A DNA stretch of 64,000 nt from Mayamaea pseudoterrestris (Eukaryota; Bacillariophyta; Bacillariophyceae; Sellaphorales; Sellaphoraceae), in contig BROI01000002.1 of NCBI GenBank assembly GCA_027923505.1, forward strand, positions 2,294,001 to 2,358,000, given 5' to 3'. A model generated the notes under the pieces. The model was not told the DNA's origin. It saw only the letters and a list, made by a program, of their open reading frames with translations, and did no database searches. This document shows positions 9,007-20,000 of the stretch, piece by piece. Within the stretch, counting starts at the first letter, position 1, and every line of letters starts with the position of its first letter. The translations under genes and the position numbers were made by a program.

Positions 9007-11196
9007 ATGGTATCGTCTAAAGCTAACAATATAACAAGAAAATTCGTCTTCGAGCGTCGCTTTTCCACCTCGGCAACATCCAACAACAATGTGATTGCTC
9101 GCACCCTCTATCGGCAGTTGCTCAAATGGTGCAGAGCCATTGCTCCCACAGGAGTTCCTCTGGATGCGTACATTCCTCCCGTACATTTGCGATCGTCGGA
9201 TGAAGATGGTATGCACCATGTCATTCAAAAGCTTTCTGGCCATTTGCCAATTTACACGGTCGAAGATCGAAATGCAATGGATCGAGCCAAAGCACTGCTA
9301 CCAACCAAGACGCTCTACACATCGACCAGCATAACAATACCAATTCATAATGCTTACGATTTAAGCAACGTATTGAGAGCTGTGTTTCGGTTGACGTCAA
9401 CTGCCGATTCGTCGTCGTCGCTGAATGATGACGCAACAATTCAAAAATCAATCGCGGCTGGCTTTGAAACGTTCAAATCGTTGAACGAACTGACTGAAGC
9501 ATTGGCTGAACTACAAAGGGAGCGAGAGTCGCACATGGATCGATCCGATGTCACGTTTCACGTGGGACAGGTGGTACGGCATTTGAAAGACCGGTGGCGA
9601 GGCGTGATTATTGGATGGAAGCGAGTCGATCCATCGCGGGAACAAGCAGTTTCGCTCAAAACATCACTGACAAACAAGGATTATACAGACGTCATGCATG
9701 GCATTCAGTTTGACATATTAATGGATGAAGGAGACGCCCATGTGCTCACACTTTTGGAGGAACGACGGAGCGCAGTTGCGTCCGAACTGGAATTGGTGGA
9801 GGACGATGCCTTGGTACGGATTCGCCATGACGATGTTTCCGACTATTTTGATAGGTTTGATCCAAGCACGCAATCGTTTGTGCCCAATCGACAGCTTGCA
9901 TACGAGTATCCGGCAGACGTTGCTTTCGAAAATGACGTTTCCAACGATTTGACAGAGAACCAAAATGTCGCGGCAGTCTCAAGAAACATAGTGGATGGCA
10001 TCCAGGAGTTTGCGACTCGACTCGAAAGATTTATATTAGACGAAACGTCATGCCCAGCTGATCGCGGCTATACGATACTTTCGAACGTGCAGTCCAGACT
10101 CGCGGCCATTGCTGCTGGTGATGTCTTTCCAGACATGAGCCACAAATTCGCCACCACGGATCCGTCGCCATTACTCGTCGCTTCACTGCATGTCAAGGCA
10201 TTATTCACCTTGTCGCATGAAATTCAAGACGTTTTGTCTCGCCGACGACAGTCGAGGGAGTGCAGGAGCGCCTTTCATTACCAGATTGGTGATATCGTGA
10301 TCCATCAGAAGTACGGCTTTCGAGGCGTCGTCATTGCATGCGATCCGAAACCATCTGTTGACGTTACGCGATGGGATGGGCTTGCGCACATTGACAATCC
10401 CATGGAGCTTCCCTTTTACCATGTAATTCCGGATCAGGGCGACTGCATTGAGGCATTTGGAGGGGAACGTTCGTTGCGATATGTCTGTGAACAAAACTTG
10501 ATGGCTTGTCCAAACGACCGATTGCAGAATTTGAACGTTGACCTTAGTCATGGGTGGACCAAATCTGTCTCTGGTAAATCCTATGTAGCTCCAGCAGACC
10601 ATCGATTCAAGCATGGGCAAGATTTGGACGACGACGGCATCACAGAGCGGTCTATGGAGAGGCTAGAAGCTGAGATCAATACATGGCATGTCAACGCCAA
10701 ATCAGAATCATCTAGTGATCCCATCTACGCCAAGCTATCCATATCCAGTTTGCTTGCTCTACTCCAGGTTGTCGACTCGGCCGCCAGTGCAGCTCCAGTG
10801 CAGGAGTTGATCAAGGAAATGCGCAAGGCACATCCGAACCTGCAGTTGCGATGGAAGCTTCAGCAGGGCATGGAACATTTGTTGAGTGGAGATATTGCTC
10901 AGGCATTGGACGACTTTCAGCAAATTGTTGCTGCGGATTCGAGTTATGCGGAAGCGCACAACAAGGTCGCAACATGCTTGTTCATGATGGGTCGCTTGGA
11001 AGAATCACTGGCAACTAGCCACAGAGCTTTGGCGCTCGATCCAAATCACTTTCAGGTCTTGAACGGATTAGGTCTCATTCACTTTGAACGCGGTGACTTC
11101 GAGCAAGCTGTTGCATGTTTTCGAAAGAGTATTTCCAATGATCCTTGGTCGCCAGTCTCCGCGAAGTTGGGAGTCGCAGCAGATCGTTGCGATTGA
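9007..11196 (+). CDS. Double YccV-like (hemimethylated-DNA-binding fold) protein with C-terminal TPRs
   Basis: 729 residues, single exon, ATG at 9007. The N-terminus (residues about 10-40) is basic and ends FERRFSTSATSNN, like a mitochondrial presequence. It is followed by ARTLYRQLLKWCRA, which carries the L-Y-R start of LYR-type helices. Two YccV/HspQ-type beta-barrel domains follow: one at about 183-270 (FHVGQVVRHLKDRWRGVIIGW) and one at about 424-500 (YQIGDIVIHQKYGFRGVVIAC, YHVIPDQGD, YVCEQNL). The last 115 residues form about three TPRs (YAEAHNKVATCLFMMGR, FQVLNGLGLIHFERGDFEQAV). YccV domains occur in bacterial HspQ and in eukaryotic F-box FBXO21-type proteins. Role: probably a mitochondrial or plastid adaptor, inferred from layout. 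Confidence 0.8.
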   Translation: MVSSKANNITRKFVFERRFSTSATSNNNVIARTLYRQLLKWCRAIAPTGVPLDAYIPPVHLRSSDEDGMHHVIQKLSGHLPIYTVEDRNAMDRAKALLPTKTLYTSTSITIPIHNAYDLSNVLRAVFRLTSTADSSSSLNDDATIQKSIAAGFETFKSLNELTEALAELQRERESHMDRSDVTFHVGQVVRHLKDRWRGVIIGWKRVDPSREQAVSLKTSLTNKDYTDVMHGIQFDILMDEGDAHVLTLLEERRSAVASELELVEDDALVRIRHDDVSDYFDRFDPSTQSFVPNRQLAYEYPADVAFENDVSNDLTENQNVAAVSRNIVDGIQEFATRLERFILDETSCPADRGYTILSNVQSRLAAIAAGDVFPDMSHKFATTDPSPLLVASLHVKALFTLSHEIQDVLSRRRQSRECRSAFHYQIGDIVIHQKYGFRGVVIACDPKPSVDVTRWDGLAHIDNPMELPFYHVIPDQGDCIEAFGGERSLRYVCEQNLMACPNDRLQNLNVDLSHGWTKSVSGKSYVAPADHRFKHGQDLDDDGITERSMERLEAEINTWHVNAKSESSSDPIYAKLSISSLLALLQVVDSAASAAPVQELIKEMRKAHPNLQLRWKLQQGMEHLLSGDIAQALDDFQQIVAADSSYAEAHNKVATCLFMMGRLEESLATSHRALALDPNHFQVLNGLGLIHFERGDFEQAVACFRKSISNDPWSPVSAKLGVAADRCD

Positions 11197-11442
11197 TCTG
11201 TGCCTGGGCACAATATTGTCAAATCCATAAATAGTAGTACGGGGATAACATTTTGCAAGGACTGAGTGTGTCAAGTGGTGGATGACTTCGTTTCTTTAAC
11301 TGTAAGGCTGCTATCGATTCTTGTTGCACTGCCATGAGTCCATCAAGTTTCCCAACCAGCTAGCACGACGTCGTTCCGGTAAACGATTACCGATACGACT
11401 AGGATAAGTTACGAATGATGCCAAGTGCGCGATCGCTCTGCC

Positions 11443-12639
11443 ATGGAGAGAGCTTTGCGCTCGGCATGGCCAGTGAGCACTATGGTGGCTCCTTCACCAG
11501 GAGGCAAAAACCAATCATCGGGGCAGACGTGGTATCATCCTGTTACTTTGTTACTCTTGGTGCTCGTCTTAATTCAATGGGCCCTCATTTCATTTCTCTT
11601 GACAACGACTCGACAAGGACATGGACTGATGCAAGCAGCCGACAGTCTGCAAGTCCAGCAGCAGCAGATAGCCTTGGCGATGACACATGAAATTGAAGCG
11701 ACTGAATCGACTCAAGGAACGAGCAGCTGGAAAAACAATGGCAACAACGCCACTGTTTCCTACAAGGGCGTCGTTGCTACAGTCATTTTCAAGGCGCCCA
11801 AATGGTTCCATTTACGTTACACTTTAATGCTACACAATGCGCTAGCCAACATGCCTTTGGACTGGCATCTTCAAATATTCGTCAATGTTCCTTGGGCGCG
11901 CGACAATCTATGGAGCTGGCATCCTGGATTGAAGCGACTTGTCAAAGATAATCCGACGCGAGTCACCTTGATCCCCCTACCAGATCGACTGGTAACTCAC
12001 TCGATGAAACCCAAAATGGTTGTCTTTGACGAATGGTTTTGGCAAAGCATGCTGGCCGACAATGTGTTGCTTATTTCGGGCAATGGGGCGTTCTGCGGAA
12101 ACCATATGTATGCCAGCAATGCATCGTCGTCAATGAGCGACGATACAATCTGGTCTCGCTTGCCAAGCTTTGACTACATGGGTGCTCCCTCGCTTCAGCA
12201 TTACGGCCAAGGCGGAGACGCTTCCGTCTTGTCCTTCCGAAATCGTAACGCCATGCTGCAAGTGTTGCAGTATGCCAAACAAACCGACATTGAAATGGCC
12301 CAGCAAGGACCCGACTTTTTTCTGACTCAAATGCTGCACATGAATGACAAGGGCTTGGCCAACTTTCGCGTTGCCAGTCGCGAAGATACAGAACACTTTG
12401 CTGGTACGAGAAACCTTGTCAACGAAACTGGCGTCATTCGCGTGCCATTGGTCGTTGCCGGCACGCAGGAAAAGCTGTCGTGGGAGGAGCGCGACTCGCT
12501 CCTCAAGCACTGCCCCGAGCTGCGAATGATTTTTCCATCCATGCACGAGCCGGCGTGCTTTGGAGCGCACCCCAAGCCGGAGGTTTGCAAAGCGACCATT
12601 TGTGCGCTGCAGGATCACTTGCCAGGACATGGTTGTTAG
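11443..12639 (+). CDS. Type II membrane protein with DUF5672-like glycosyltransferase-type domain
   Basis: 398 residues from ATG 11443 (context CCATGG); upstream frame has only a GTG start. A short cytosolic tail and a hydrophobic anchor (about residues 30-55, LLLLVLVLIQWALISFLL) suggest a Golgi type II protein. The luminal part has VVATVIFKAPKWFHLRYTL, the NVPWARDNLW segment, and FDYMGAPSLQHYGQGGDASVLSFRNRNAM. The last follows the F-D-Y-I-G-A-P..G.GG.S.R pattern of DUF5672 proteins, which are thought to be glycosyltransferases. The C-terminus is Cys-rich (HEPACFGAHPKPEVCKATICALQ). Acceptor and donor sugars are unknown. Convergent with the next gene, 96 bp between stop codons. Confidence 0.75.
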   Translation: MERALRSAWPVSTMVAPSPGGKNQSSGQTWYHPVTLLLLVLVLIQWALISFLLTTTRQGHGLMQAADSLQVQQQQIALAMTHEIEATESTQGTSSWKNNGNNATVSYKGVVATVIFKAPKWFHLRYTLMLHNALANMPLDWHLQIFVNVPWARDNLWSWHPGLKRLVKDNPTRVTLIPLPDRLVTHSMKPKMVVFDEWFWQSMLADNVLLISGNGAFCGNHMYASNASSSMSDDTIWSRLPSFDYMGAPSLQHYGQGGDASVLSFRNRNAMLQVLQYAKQTDIEMAQQGPDFFLTQMLHMNDKGLANFRVASREDTEHFAGTRNLVNETGVIRVPLVVAGTQEKLSWEERDSLLKHCPELRMIFPSMHEPACFGAHPKPEVCKATICALQDHLPGHGC

Positions 12640-12735
12640 CGAAAAAAGGTCGAGTCAATCATGATGGTAGCGTGGATTCCATTCGAATTGCGCTCGCATG
12701 GCAGCCGACAAACAAAAACTCCTTCACTCTGTACT

Positions 12736-13776
12736 CTATGACGACGGCGGCGCATAAAAGGAACAGCATGCATTGTCGTCGACTGGATCGGAACATGTCG
12801 TGGCCATGCGCACATTGGATCGCTCTTCGAGGACGCGCCGTTGTGTGGCAGTGCACGCCACCGTCCAAATAATCCATTGCTCGCGATTTTGCTCAACTTG
12901 TTCATACAGAAAGGATCCTAACTGATTTTGATAGTCGCTTGGCGAATGCAGAGTGCCATGATGTATGATCCAGTCGAGTACTTTGGTTGGAAGGTTCGAC
13001 CTTGACCGACTGACGCGGAATCCTGCAAACTCGGCATCATCCAAAGGTAGCATAACAATAGATGGACTTAATCTACGACTCGGCTCGCTCCCGTCTTGGT
13101 CATTTTCATCCTGCAAATAAATCCCAACGATGCCCTTGTTGGTTCTCGGCCAGCTTGCTGCTGGATCAGGCTTTACACTCCAGTTGATAAAGCCATCTGG
13201 GCGTCCGAGTAATAGGCACCACTGCATGAGATCGATTCTCAAGTGAGCCTGCTTGTGATATGCGTCTCCGTAGCCGTTGACTCCACAAGCTGCATCCATT
13301 CGTTCCACCGTATTTAGTTTTTCCTCAAAGTCTTTCGACTCCCAGGCGAACAGACGAAATGAATTGGGGTCCAATTGTCTTCGCTTTTGCGTCAATTGCT
13401 GTAGAAGCTCTCTTGCTTGAATGTTTTCGCTTGATGCAAGTGCATACTTGTCGACAAAATATGGGAGCATATCTTTGACTGAATGTGGAAAGATTGTTAC
13501 CAGGTGTCGCGGACTTTCCACGTCGTTAGCCGGTCCGACAAATACTTCTGGATACGAATAGAAGACGCCGCAAGCTCCAACCAGGACGACTGTTATGACT
13601 GTCATGAGATAAATGCGAAAGTAGTAGTCTCGATTGCCGCTAAAAGTCTTGTTCGACGCATTGTGCTGCCGTTCTTGTGCCGCATACTGCATCAATATAG
13701 TCTTCTGCTTGGAAGGAGCAAACTCCTGTTTCGGCGGCCGCTTTCGGACTGATAATTGCTGGGTCATATCATTCAT
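12736..13776 (-). CDS. Unrecognised type II membrane protein
   Basis: 346 residues from the ATG at 13776; the frame continues one codon upstream with TTG only. A Lys/Arg-rich N-terminus of about 50 residues precedes one hydrophobic helix (about 55-75, YLMTVITVVLVGACGVFY). The rest would lie in the lumen or outside the cell. Visible segments include FRLFAWESKDFEEKLNTVERMDAACGVNGYGDAYHKQAH and WCLLLGRPDGFINWS. Several Cys and an acidic stretch follow. No catalytic motif or named domain recognised. Its topology matches that of the convergent DUF5672-like neighbour, but there is no sequence similarity. Confidence 0.7.
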   Translation of the reverse strand: MNDMTQQLSVRKRPPKQEFAPSKQKTILMQYAAQERQHNASNKTFSGNRDYYFRIYLMTVITVVLVGACGVFYSYPEVFVGPANDVESPRHLVTIFPHSVKDMLPYFVDKYALASSENIQARELLQQLTQKRRQLDPNSFRLFAWESKDFEEKLNTVERMDAACGVNGYGDAYHKQAHLRIDLMQWCLLLGRPDGFINWSVKPDPAASWPRTNKGIVGIYLQDENDQDGSEPSRRLSPSIVMLPLDDAEFAGFRVSRSRSNLPTKVLDWIIHHGTLHSPSDYQNQLGSFLYEQVEQNREQWIIWTVACTATQRRVLEERSNVRMATTCSDPVDDNACCSFYAPPSS

Positions 13777-14293
13777 CAATTTGAATAACAGAGAAACTAT
13801 GTGTTTATGTACATCACAAGTATACCGGTCGGTCCGCCATGGTTAATTTCCAAGGTGCGCCGAGTCGTCAAGCTATGTCGCAGCGTTGTTGCATTCTGTA
13901 AATGTGATTGGCGACTTGTGCGAGCAAGCCGATCACTCGAACTGGACGCGCTCGCTGTTTTGCACGCGTCGCTGAAATCGCTCACGTGACGTTGCTGCGA
14001 TCAAAAAATCGAATGCGTCGCCAAAAGCGTGTCGCGAGGAGGACGAGCCACTTGTTGCCTTCTTGGTGCGCCAAGCATACTCACTATTCCATTTTGATAC
14101 TTTCGGTAAGTCTCATTGATCATGCGTGTAACGCGAGACCTCGGAAGTGGAGGTTCACTCTGCAATGGAGGTGTTGATTGCTACCGTAGACCTGGAGTCG
14201 AGATGAATGTGCCTCCGACCGACAAGTCGACGACAAACTTGCATCGTCTCACAATTTCCGTTCCGCCATGACACTTTCAGACCGCTTTGAAAC
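13777..14293. other. Divergent intergenic region
   Basis: 517 bp between the membrane-protein gene (minus) and the repeat-protein gene (plus). Short ORFs on both strands show no features. Nothing further seen. Confidence 0.4.
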
Positions 14294-15472
14294 ATGAAAG
14301 CAATTCCAGCACTCCTACTTGTACTTTCAGCTCTTGCACGCATTGATGCGCAGTCTGAATTGTATGAATATTTCTTGGCGCGAGGCGTCGACATGAACGA
14401 ACTGAGTAATACGCCATCGGCGAGTCCGACTTCCTCTTCTTCGGATGCACCTTCAGACGTACCCAGTTCAAGTCCTTTAATGTTACTTTCAGATGCTCCC
14501 TCCGACATGCCTTCCTTTGGAGTTGTCGACAAGGGGTTGGACTTTTCCGATGCGCCAAGTATTGTTCCGCAATTTACTAGCTCGGATATTCCATCAGACA
14601 TGCCGTCCACTTTATTCATCGACAAGGAACTCAATCTCTCAGACAACCCAAGTTTTGTTTCACTAGAAACTTTCTCGGATGCTCCATCCGATCTTCCAAG
14701 CAAGAGTCCTATCTTTGTCAATTCGGATGTTCCATCGGACGTACCATCAATGGTGTCATCTGATGCGCCGTCGAGCCTTCCGTCGGATGTTCCATCAATG
14801 CAGCCATCAGACGTTCCATCAAGCCTGCCTTCAGACGTTCCGTCCATGCAGCCATCAGATGTGCCTTCAAGTATGCCGTCCGATGTTCCGTCAATGCAGC
14901 CATCAGATGTACCCTCTAGTATGCCATCCGACGTTCCATCAATGCAACCGTCTGATGTGCCTTCCAGCATACCGTCGGACGCTCCATCAACGCAGCCATC
15001 AGATGTGCCTTCTAGTGTGCCGTCGGACGTCCCATCGATGCAATCATCTAGCGTGCCATCCAGTGATTCGCTCGACAGTCCCACATTCCAACCAGCAGTT
15101 GCTTCGCCAACCTTTCCAACAGCCTCACCGTCCGGCATATCACCAGTCATTGGACGAGACATCACCGCGCCACCTACTGCAATCGACACGGTTCAAAATG
15201 CGGTCGAGTTCGTGCCAGACTTTAGCGGCATTGATGAAGACGTTGCCATTATTGTTTCGCAATGTCAGTGCGACGAAAATGATCCAGCGACACAAGAATG
15301 CTACGAGGCATTCAAAAAGGTCTTTTTCGAGAATGATTTAGCCAATGGCAAAGTACAATGGGACGATGGTACGACTTGGAACAACAAGGCGGACAAGTCA
15401 ATCCAAAGACAATGCACACAGCAAGCGTCTCCGGTTCCTGTCGTTCGACGTGGACTTCGCCGTCGACAATGA
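14294..15472 (+). CDS. Secreted PSDVPS-repeat protein
   Basis: 392 residues. A clear signal peptide (MKAIPALLLVLSALARIDA) is followed by a Pro/Ser/Asp-rich region of about 270 residues, with loose SDAPSDxPS repeats giving way to a regular 16-residue tandem repeat. The last 90 residues are different: acidic, with a CQCDEND..TQECYEAF pattern of four Cys and a basic tail (RRGLRRRQ). Proteins of this type are abundant in diatoms, where Pro/Ser-rich secreted proteins are often linked to the cell wall or extracellular matrix. A structural or surface role is inferred. The repeat would be heavily O-modified. No enzymatic motif is seen. Confidence 0.85.
   Translation: MKAIPALLLVLSALARIDAQSELYEYFLARGVDMNELSNTPSASPTSSSSDAPSDVPSSSPLMLLSDAPSDMPSFGVVDKGLDFSDAPSIVPQFTSSDIPSDMPSTLFIDKELNLSDNPSFVSLETFSDAPSDLPSKSPIFVNSDVPSDVPSMVSSDAPSSLPSDVPSMQPSDVPSSLPSDVPSMQPSDVPSSMPSDVPSMQPSDVPSSMPSDVPSMQPSDVPSSIPSDAPSTQPSDVPSSVPSDVPSMQSSSVPSSDSLDSPTFQPAVASPTFPTASPSGISPVIGRDITAPPTAIDTVQNAVEFVPDFSGIDEDVAIIVSQCQCDENDPATQECYEAFKKVFFENDLANGKVQWDDGTTWNNKADKSIQRQCTQQASPVPVVRRGLRRRQ
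14768..15055 (+). repeat. 48-bp coding tandem repeat, about six units
   Basis: In-frame direct repeats inside the secreted protein gene, each encoding a version of PSSLPSDVPSMQPSDV. The fifth unit has A and T replacements and the sixth degenerates to QSSSV. DNA units differ mostly at third codon positions, so the protein is better conserved than the DNA. Confidence 0.85.
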
Positions 15473-15821
15473 GTGAACGTTCAATGTACCGCCTGCTTGC
15501 TGGAAAGCAGTGCCTCAGCGCAAAAGCGATCATTCAATAATTGCGCGAATCAATTATGCAGCAGTGTTGTCTGGTACAGCCTTTTGATGTGAAAGTAGGG
15601 AGACTGTCACGTTATGTTTACATATAATATAAATATTTATTCCATGCATTTTACCATATCGTTCGCCAATCTACTTAGCAAGAATCGGAACTCTTCCGCA
15701 TCATATTGACTGATAGCAATGCGAGCATGCAGACAATTGTAAATTACTCGAGTATAGCGGCTGAACGACTCCGGCTTGATGTCAGTGGCTTTCGACTTGG
15801 CTCGATAAAGAAAGCGTGCGC
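15473..15821. other. Intergenic region with a possible C-terminal exon
   Basis: 349 bp between convergent genes. On the minus strand 15825-15637 is an open frame of 62 codons with no ATG, shifted one frame from the end of the small secreted gene. It contains an amphipathic stretch (EEFRFLLSRLANDMVKCME). It could be a spliced or frameshifted C-terminus of that gene. I see no convincing donor site. Confidence 0.3.
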
Positions 15822-16388
15822 TCAACAGTCAAAACCAGAGCATCTCTTGACGTGAACAATTGGTCGCTTGGAGTGACAGACCAATGTCGTTGGTGTCGCA
15901 GATGGGTATAGCGGTTGGTACCGATTCATTTCATCGACGGGTGCTGTTCGTCTATATGAAGCAGCTCCATCTTTGATCCCTCGACTCGGCGTTGACATGT
16001 TGTATTGACGCTTATATTTTGGCTTTTGGTTGGAAGGAGTTGGTGGCTCTTCATCTACATGGTCATTGCCTTGAACGTTTCGTCGATTCGGGTGAAGGCT
16101 GGAACCAGCACGAGCTCTATCTTTTACATCCGCTTCGAAAAAGCCATGCTCCACTCTTTGCGATGGCAAGTAGTCAGCCGCATGGGCTGGTACAGCTGCC
16201 GCAAAGATTTCTCCCGCTCCGTGCTGCTGAAAGTCAAGGGCAGTGAATGGTCGCCGACTACGTTTCGACTCGCCCATTGTCAGACTGCGTCGTCGTTTCA
16301 TGGAAGTCTTCTTTTCTTGGTAACCAATTGCCGTGTGAAGTATGACGATGCCTATGAGAGCCATGCGTAGCATTGCTTTGTGAAACAT
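15822..16388 (-). CDS. Small secreted or membrane-anchored basic protein, unrecognised
   Basis: 188 residues from ATG 16388; the frame is open 23 codons above but only from TTG. Residues 1-20 (MFHKAMLRMALIGIVILHTA) form a signal peptide or anchor. The remainder is Arg/Lys/Pro-rich and mostly disordered, ending VHVKRCSGFDC. No domain recognised. The frame is long for this GC content but overlapped by open frames on the other strand, so confidence is only moderate. See the adjoining minus-strand open frame for a possible longer C-terminus. Confidence 0.45.
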   Translation of the reverse strand: MFHKAMLRMALIGIVILHTAIGYQEKKTSMKRRRSLTMGESKRSRRPFTALDFQQHGAGEIFAAAVPAHAADYLPSQRVEHGFFEADVKDRARAGSSLHPNRRNVQGNDHVDEEPPTPSNQKPKYKRQYNMSTPSRGIKDGAASYRRTAPVDEMNRYQPLYPSATPTTLVCHSKRPIVHVKRCSGFDC

Positions 16389-17018
16389 GTTGTGCTCGTC
16401 AATGGCCGACTGATGCGAAATGCTGCGAAGGAGGGCGCAGGACGACAAGCTGCTCAATGATTTTCGCTTGCTGGATTATCAATTTGAAATACCTTCCGGC
16501 TCCTTGAGTTTCGTCATTCATCATTACAATTGTAAAGACTTTGCGCATTCGCCATATTTGTCGTCGTTGCATCAACAAGTTTGATTGATCCGGCTCGCTA
16601 GATGAGCGTCGAAATTGTGAGCTCGACGAAGAACGAGCCAGCCGATTAAAGTCGCTGCGGTACTAAAGGGCGATTTAAGTGATGACGTACTTTGCGCGGC
16701 GATGCGCGATGACGATTCATCTCATCATGCGTGTTGCCACAAGATTCTGCGCCCGCTTCTTGTTCAAGAGAGCATAACATTAAGATACATTACAGTTCCA
16801 CCATTGTTCGATTCGTTCAAGCTAGCTACTGTCTTATATATATCATGTTTGACAAGGTCAAAGTAAGCTCACACACTGCGCGCAAGACAAGCAATGAACA
16901 AAATCTTGCCGATTGCTTTGGTCGAATGGATCTTTTCGGAAGAAATCGTTCCGTTTGACGGCCACCTTGTCAATAGGATCTCATCTCGCTCGTTTCTCCT
17001 TATTCGTTGCAGGTGAAA
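16389..17018. promoter_or_regulatory. Upstream region of the UGP/PGM gene, likely with a 5' UTR intron end
   Basis: About 630 bp between divergent genes. Just before the UGP/PGM start codon a pyrimidine-rich run ends in TTGCAG (17007-17012), a good 3' splice site, so the leader is probably spliced. No matching donor was assigned. No other feature seen. Confidence 0.4.
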
Positions 17019-20000
17019 ATGGAAGCTGGTGGCTGCGCGCCGTCAGCGATTAGTGCCTTTGAAAATACATTCAACGTAAGTTTCGGAAGCTTAAGGCCGG
17101 TCTAGCAAGATCCTAATGTATCGCTACTTTAGCGCTCGTTATGTCGAGCTAATCTTAACTAATTAAATATGGAATCTCGATTCACAGGGTCTAATTTCTG
17201 GAGCTTCTGGTATGATCTCGGAAGACTCCATCAGCCCGGTTGCCGACTTGGATCGTTCCGAGTCATTCACCAGCAAGCCAGACACATCCTTGCTTGCCCA
17301 AACGGTCGTCCTCAAACTCAATGGAGGTCTTGGAACGGGTATGGGTCTCGACAAGGCCAAGTCGCTCCTCAAGGTCAAGGGCGATGACACCTTTTTGGAT
17401 CTCACGGCCAAGCAGGTGATTCAAATGCGCAAGGAGCACGGATTCAGGGTGAAATTCATGCTTATGAACTCGTTTAGTACGTCGGAGGATACAATGCAGT
17501 TTTTCGAGAGCAAGTATCCTGCCTTGGCCGCAGAGGATGGACTTGAGATGCTGCAGAACAAGGTGCCAAAGCTTGATGCTACCACTTTTGAGGTATGTCA
17601 ATGCAAGCTTTTTGTTGACGCAAATTGCGATGAAGTAGATCTGATTTTCCATATACTTTTCCATTTTACAGCCTGCCGTCTGCGAATCGGATCCGAGCAA
17701 TGAATGGTGCCCTCCAGGTCACGGTGACTTGTACGCCGCTCTTGTTGGTTCGGGCTGTCTTGACTCTCTGCTCAAGGGTGGTTACAAGTACATGTTTGTT
17801 TCCAACTCGGACAATCTCGGAGCATCCTTGGACCTTCAGATCCTCACTTACTTTGCTGAAAAGAATGCATCCTTCATGATGGAGTGCTGTGAGCGCACGG
17901 AGAACGACAAGAAGGGGGGACACTTGGCGTTGCGCAAGTCGGACAATCAGCTTGTTTTGCGCGAGTCTGCCATGTGCGCCGACGAGGACGAAGCGGCGTT
18001 CCAGGACATTACGAAGCACAAGTTCTTCAACACGAACAATCTTTGGATCCGTTTGGATAAGCTCAAGGAGATTCTTGACAAGAATGGAGGGTTTATTCCG
18101 CTTCCAATGATCAAGAATAAAAAGACGGTCGACCCCAAGGACGACTCGTCGCAAAAGGTTCTTCAGCTCGAAACGGCCATGGGCGCGGCCGTGGAGTGTT
18201 TTGAGGGCGCAACTGCTATTGTCGTTCCGCGCACTCGCTTTGCTCCAGTTAAAAAGTGCAGTGATCTTCTATTGCTGCGGAGTGATGCGTATCTCATTGA
18301 GAATCATATGCCGGTACTCAACCCGCTGTGCGGCGGCTATGCTCCTGTTATTGATTTAGACAGCAAACTCTACAAGCTAGTTGGCGCCTTGGAGGAAGCT
18401 ACTGTTGATGGTATTCCTTCCTTGATCAAGTGTACTCGCCTGAGTATCAAGGGCCCAGTCACCATGTCGAAGGCAACTAAATTTGTTGGTGACGTTGTGA
18501 TCAAGAATATGAGTCAGGAAACCAAATCGGTGCCAAAGGGCGAGGTGACTGGTGATCATGATCTGACGGCAGCTGTAGGGCTTGGAAAACTTCGAAAGCA
18601 TATTATTGCGTCCGCTCCGATTGATGGACAGAAGCCTGGCACGTCTGGTTTACGAAAGAAGACCAAGGTTTTCATGACACCCAACTACCTTCAAAACTTT
18701 GTTCAGTCTGCATTTGACGCGATCAAGGCCACTGGCACAAACGTTTCCGAAGGATCGCTGCTCATCGGAGGTGATGGTCGTTACTACAACAATGAGGCCA
18801 TTCAAATCATTATAAAAATGGCGGCAGCCAACGGCGTCAAGCGCATTTGGGTTGGGCAGAATGGCCTCTTGTCGACTCCTGCTGTATCTGCAATCATCCG
18901 CGAGCGCGGACCATTGTGGCAAAAGGCATTTGGTGCTTTTATTTTGACGGCATCACATAACCCTGGTGGCCCAGAGGAAGATTTCGGCATCAAGTACAAT
19001 TGCGAGCACGGTGAACCTGCTCCCGAAAAGCTCACGGATGCGATCTACGAGAATACGACCAAGATTAGGTCGTACAAGGTTTGCTCTGATCTTCCGACGA
19101 TCGACATTGCCGACTGCGGACTGGCATGCATTAAGTCGGACGATGGAAATCATGAAGTGAACATCGAGGTCATTGACTCGACAGTCGTCCACGTCGATTT
19201 GCTAAAATCAATTTTCGATTTCAAAACAATCAAGAAATTGCTCGATCGCTCTGACTTTAGTATGGTTTATGACACAATGCATGGTGTTAATGGACCGTAT
19301 GCGAGAAAGGTGTTTGTCGAAGAATTGGGCCAACCTGAATCAGTCCTCATGAATGCTATTCCCAAGGACGATTTTGGCGGCGGTCACGCTGATCCGAACT
19401 TGACATACGCTAAGGAACTCGTCAAGGCAATGGGACTTGATCGCACGGGAGTAAAGATCAGTGTCGACGGTCATATCCCTGATTTCGGTGCGGCCGCCGA
19501 CGGCGATGGTGACCGCAACATGATTCTTGGTCGACAGTTCTTTGTCAGTCCGTCTGACTCGCTGGCAATTATTGTGGCCAACGCGGACTGTATTCCATTC
19601 TTCCGCGCGCAGGGTGGACTGCGCGGGGTTGCACGATCCATGCCAACTTCAGGTGCTGTGGATTTGGTCGCTAAGGATTTAAACCTTTCCTTGTTCGAGA
19701 CTCCAACGGGCTGGAAATATTTTGGAAATCTCATGGACTCGAAGGAACTCTTTGGAGGAACGGAATATGTACCATTCATTTGCGGAGAAGAGTCATTTGG
19801 AACAGGTTCTGATCATGTCCGCGAGAAGGATGGCATCTGGGCCGTACTTGCCTGGTTGTCTATACTGGCGCATTTCAATGACTGCACACCGGATGGAAAA
19901 CTGGTTTCAGTCGAGGACATTGTCATGCAGCACTGGACCAAATATGGGCGTAACTACTATGCTCGCTGGGACTTTGAAGGTGTCGACAAGTCAAAGGCAG

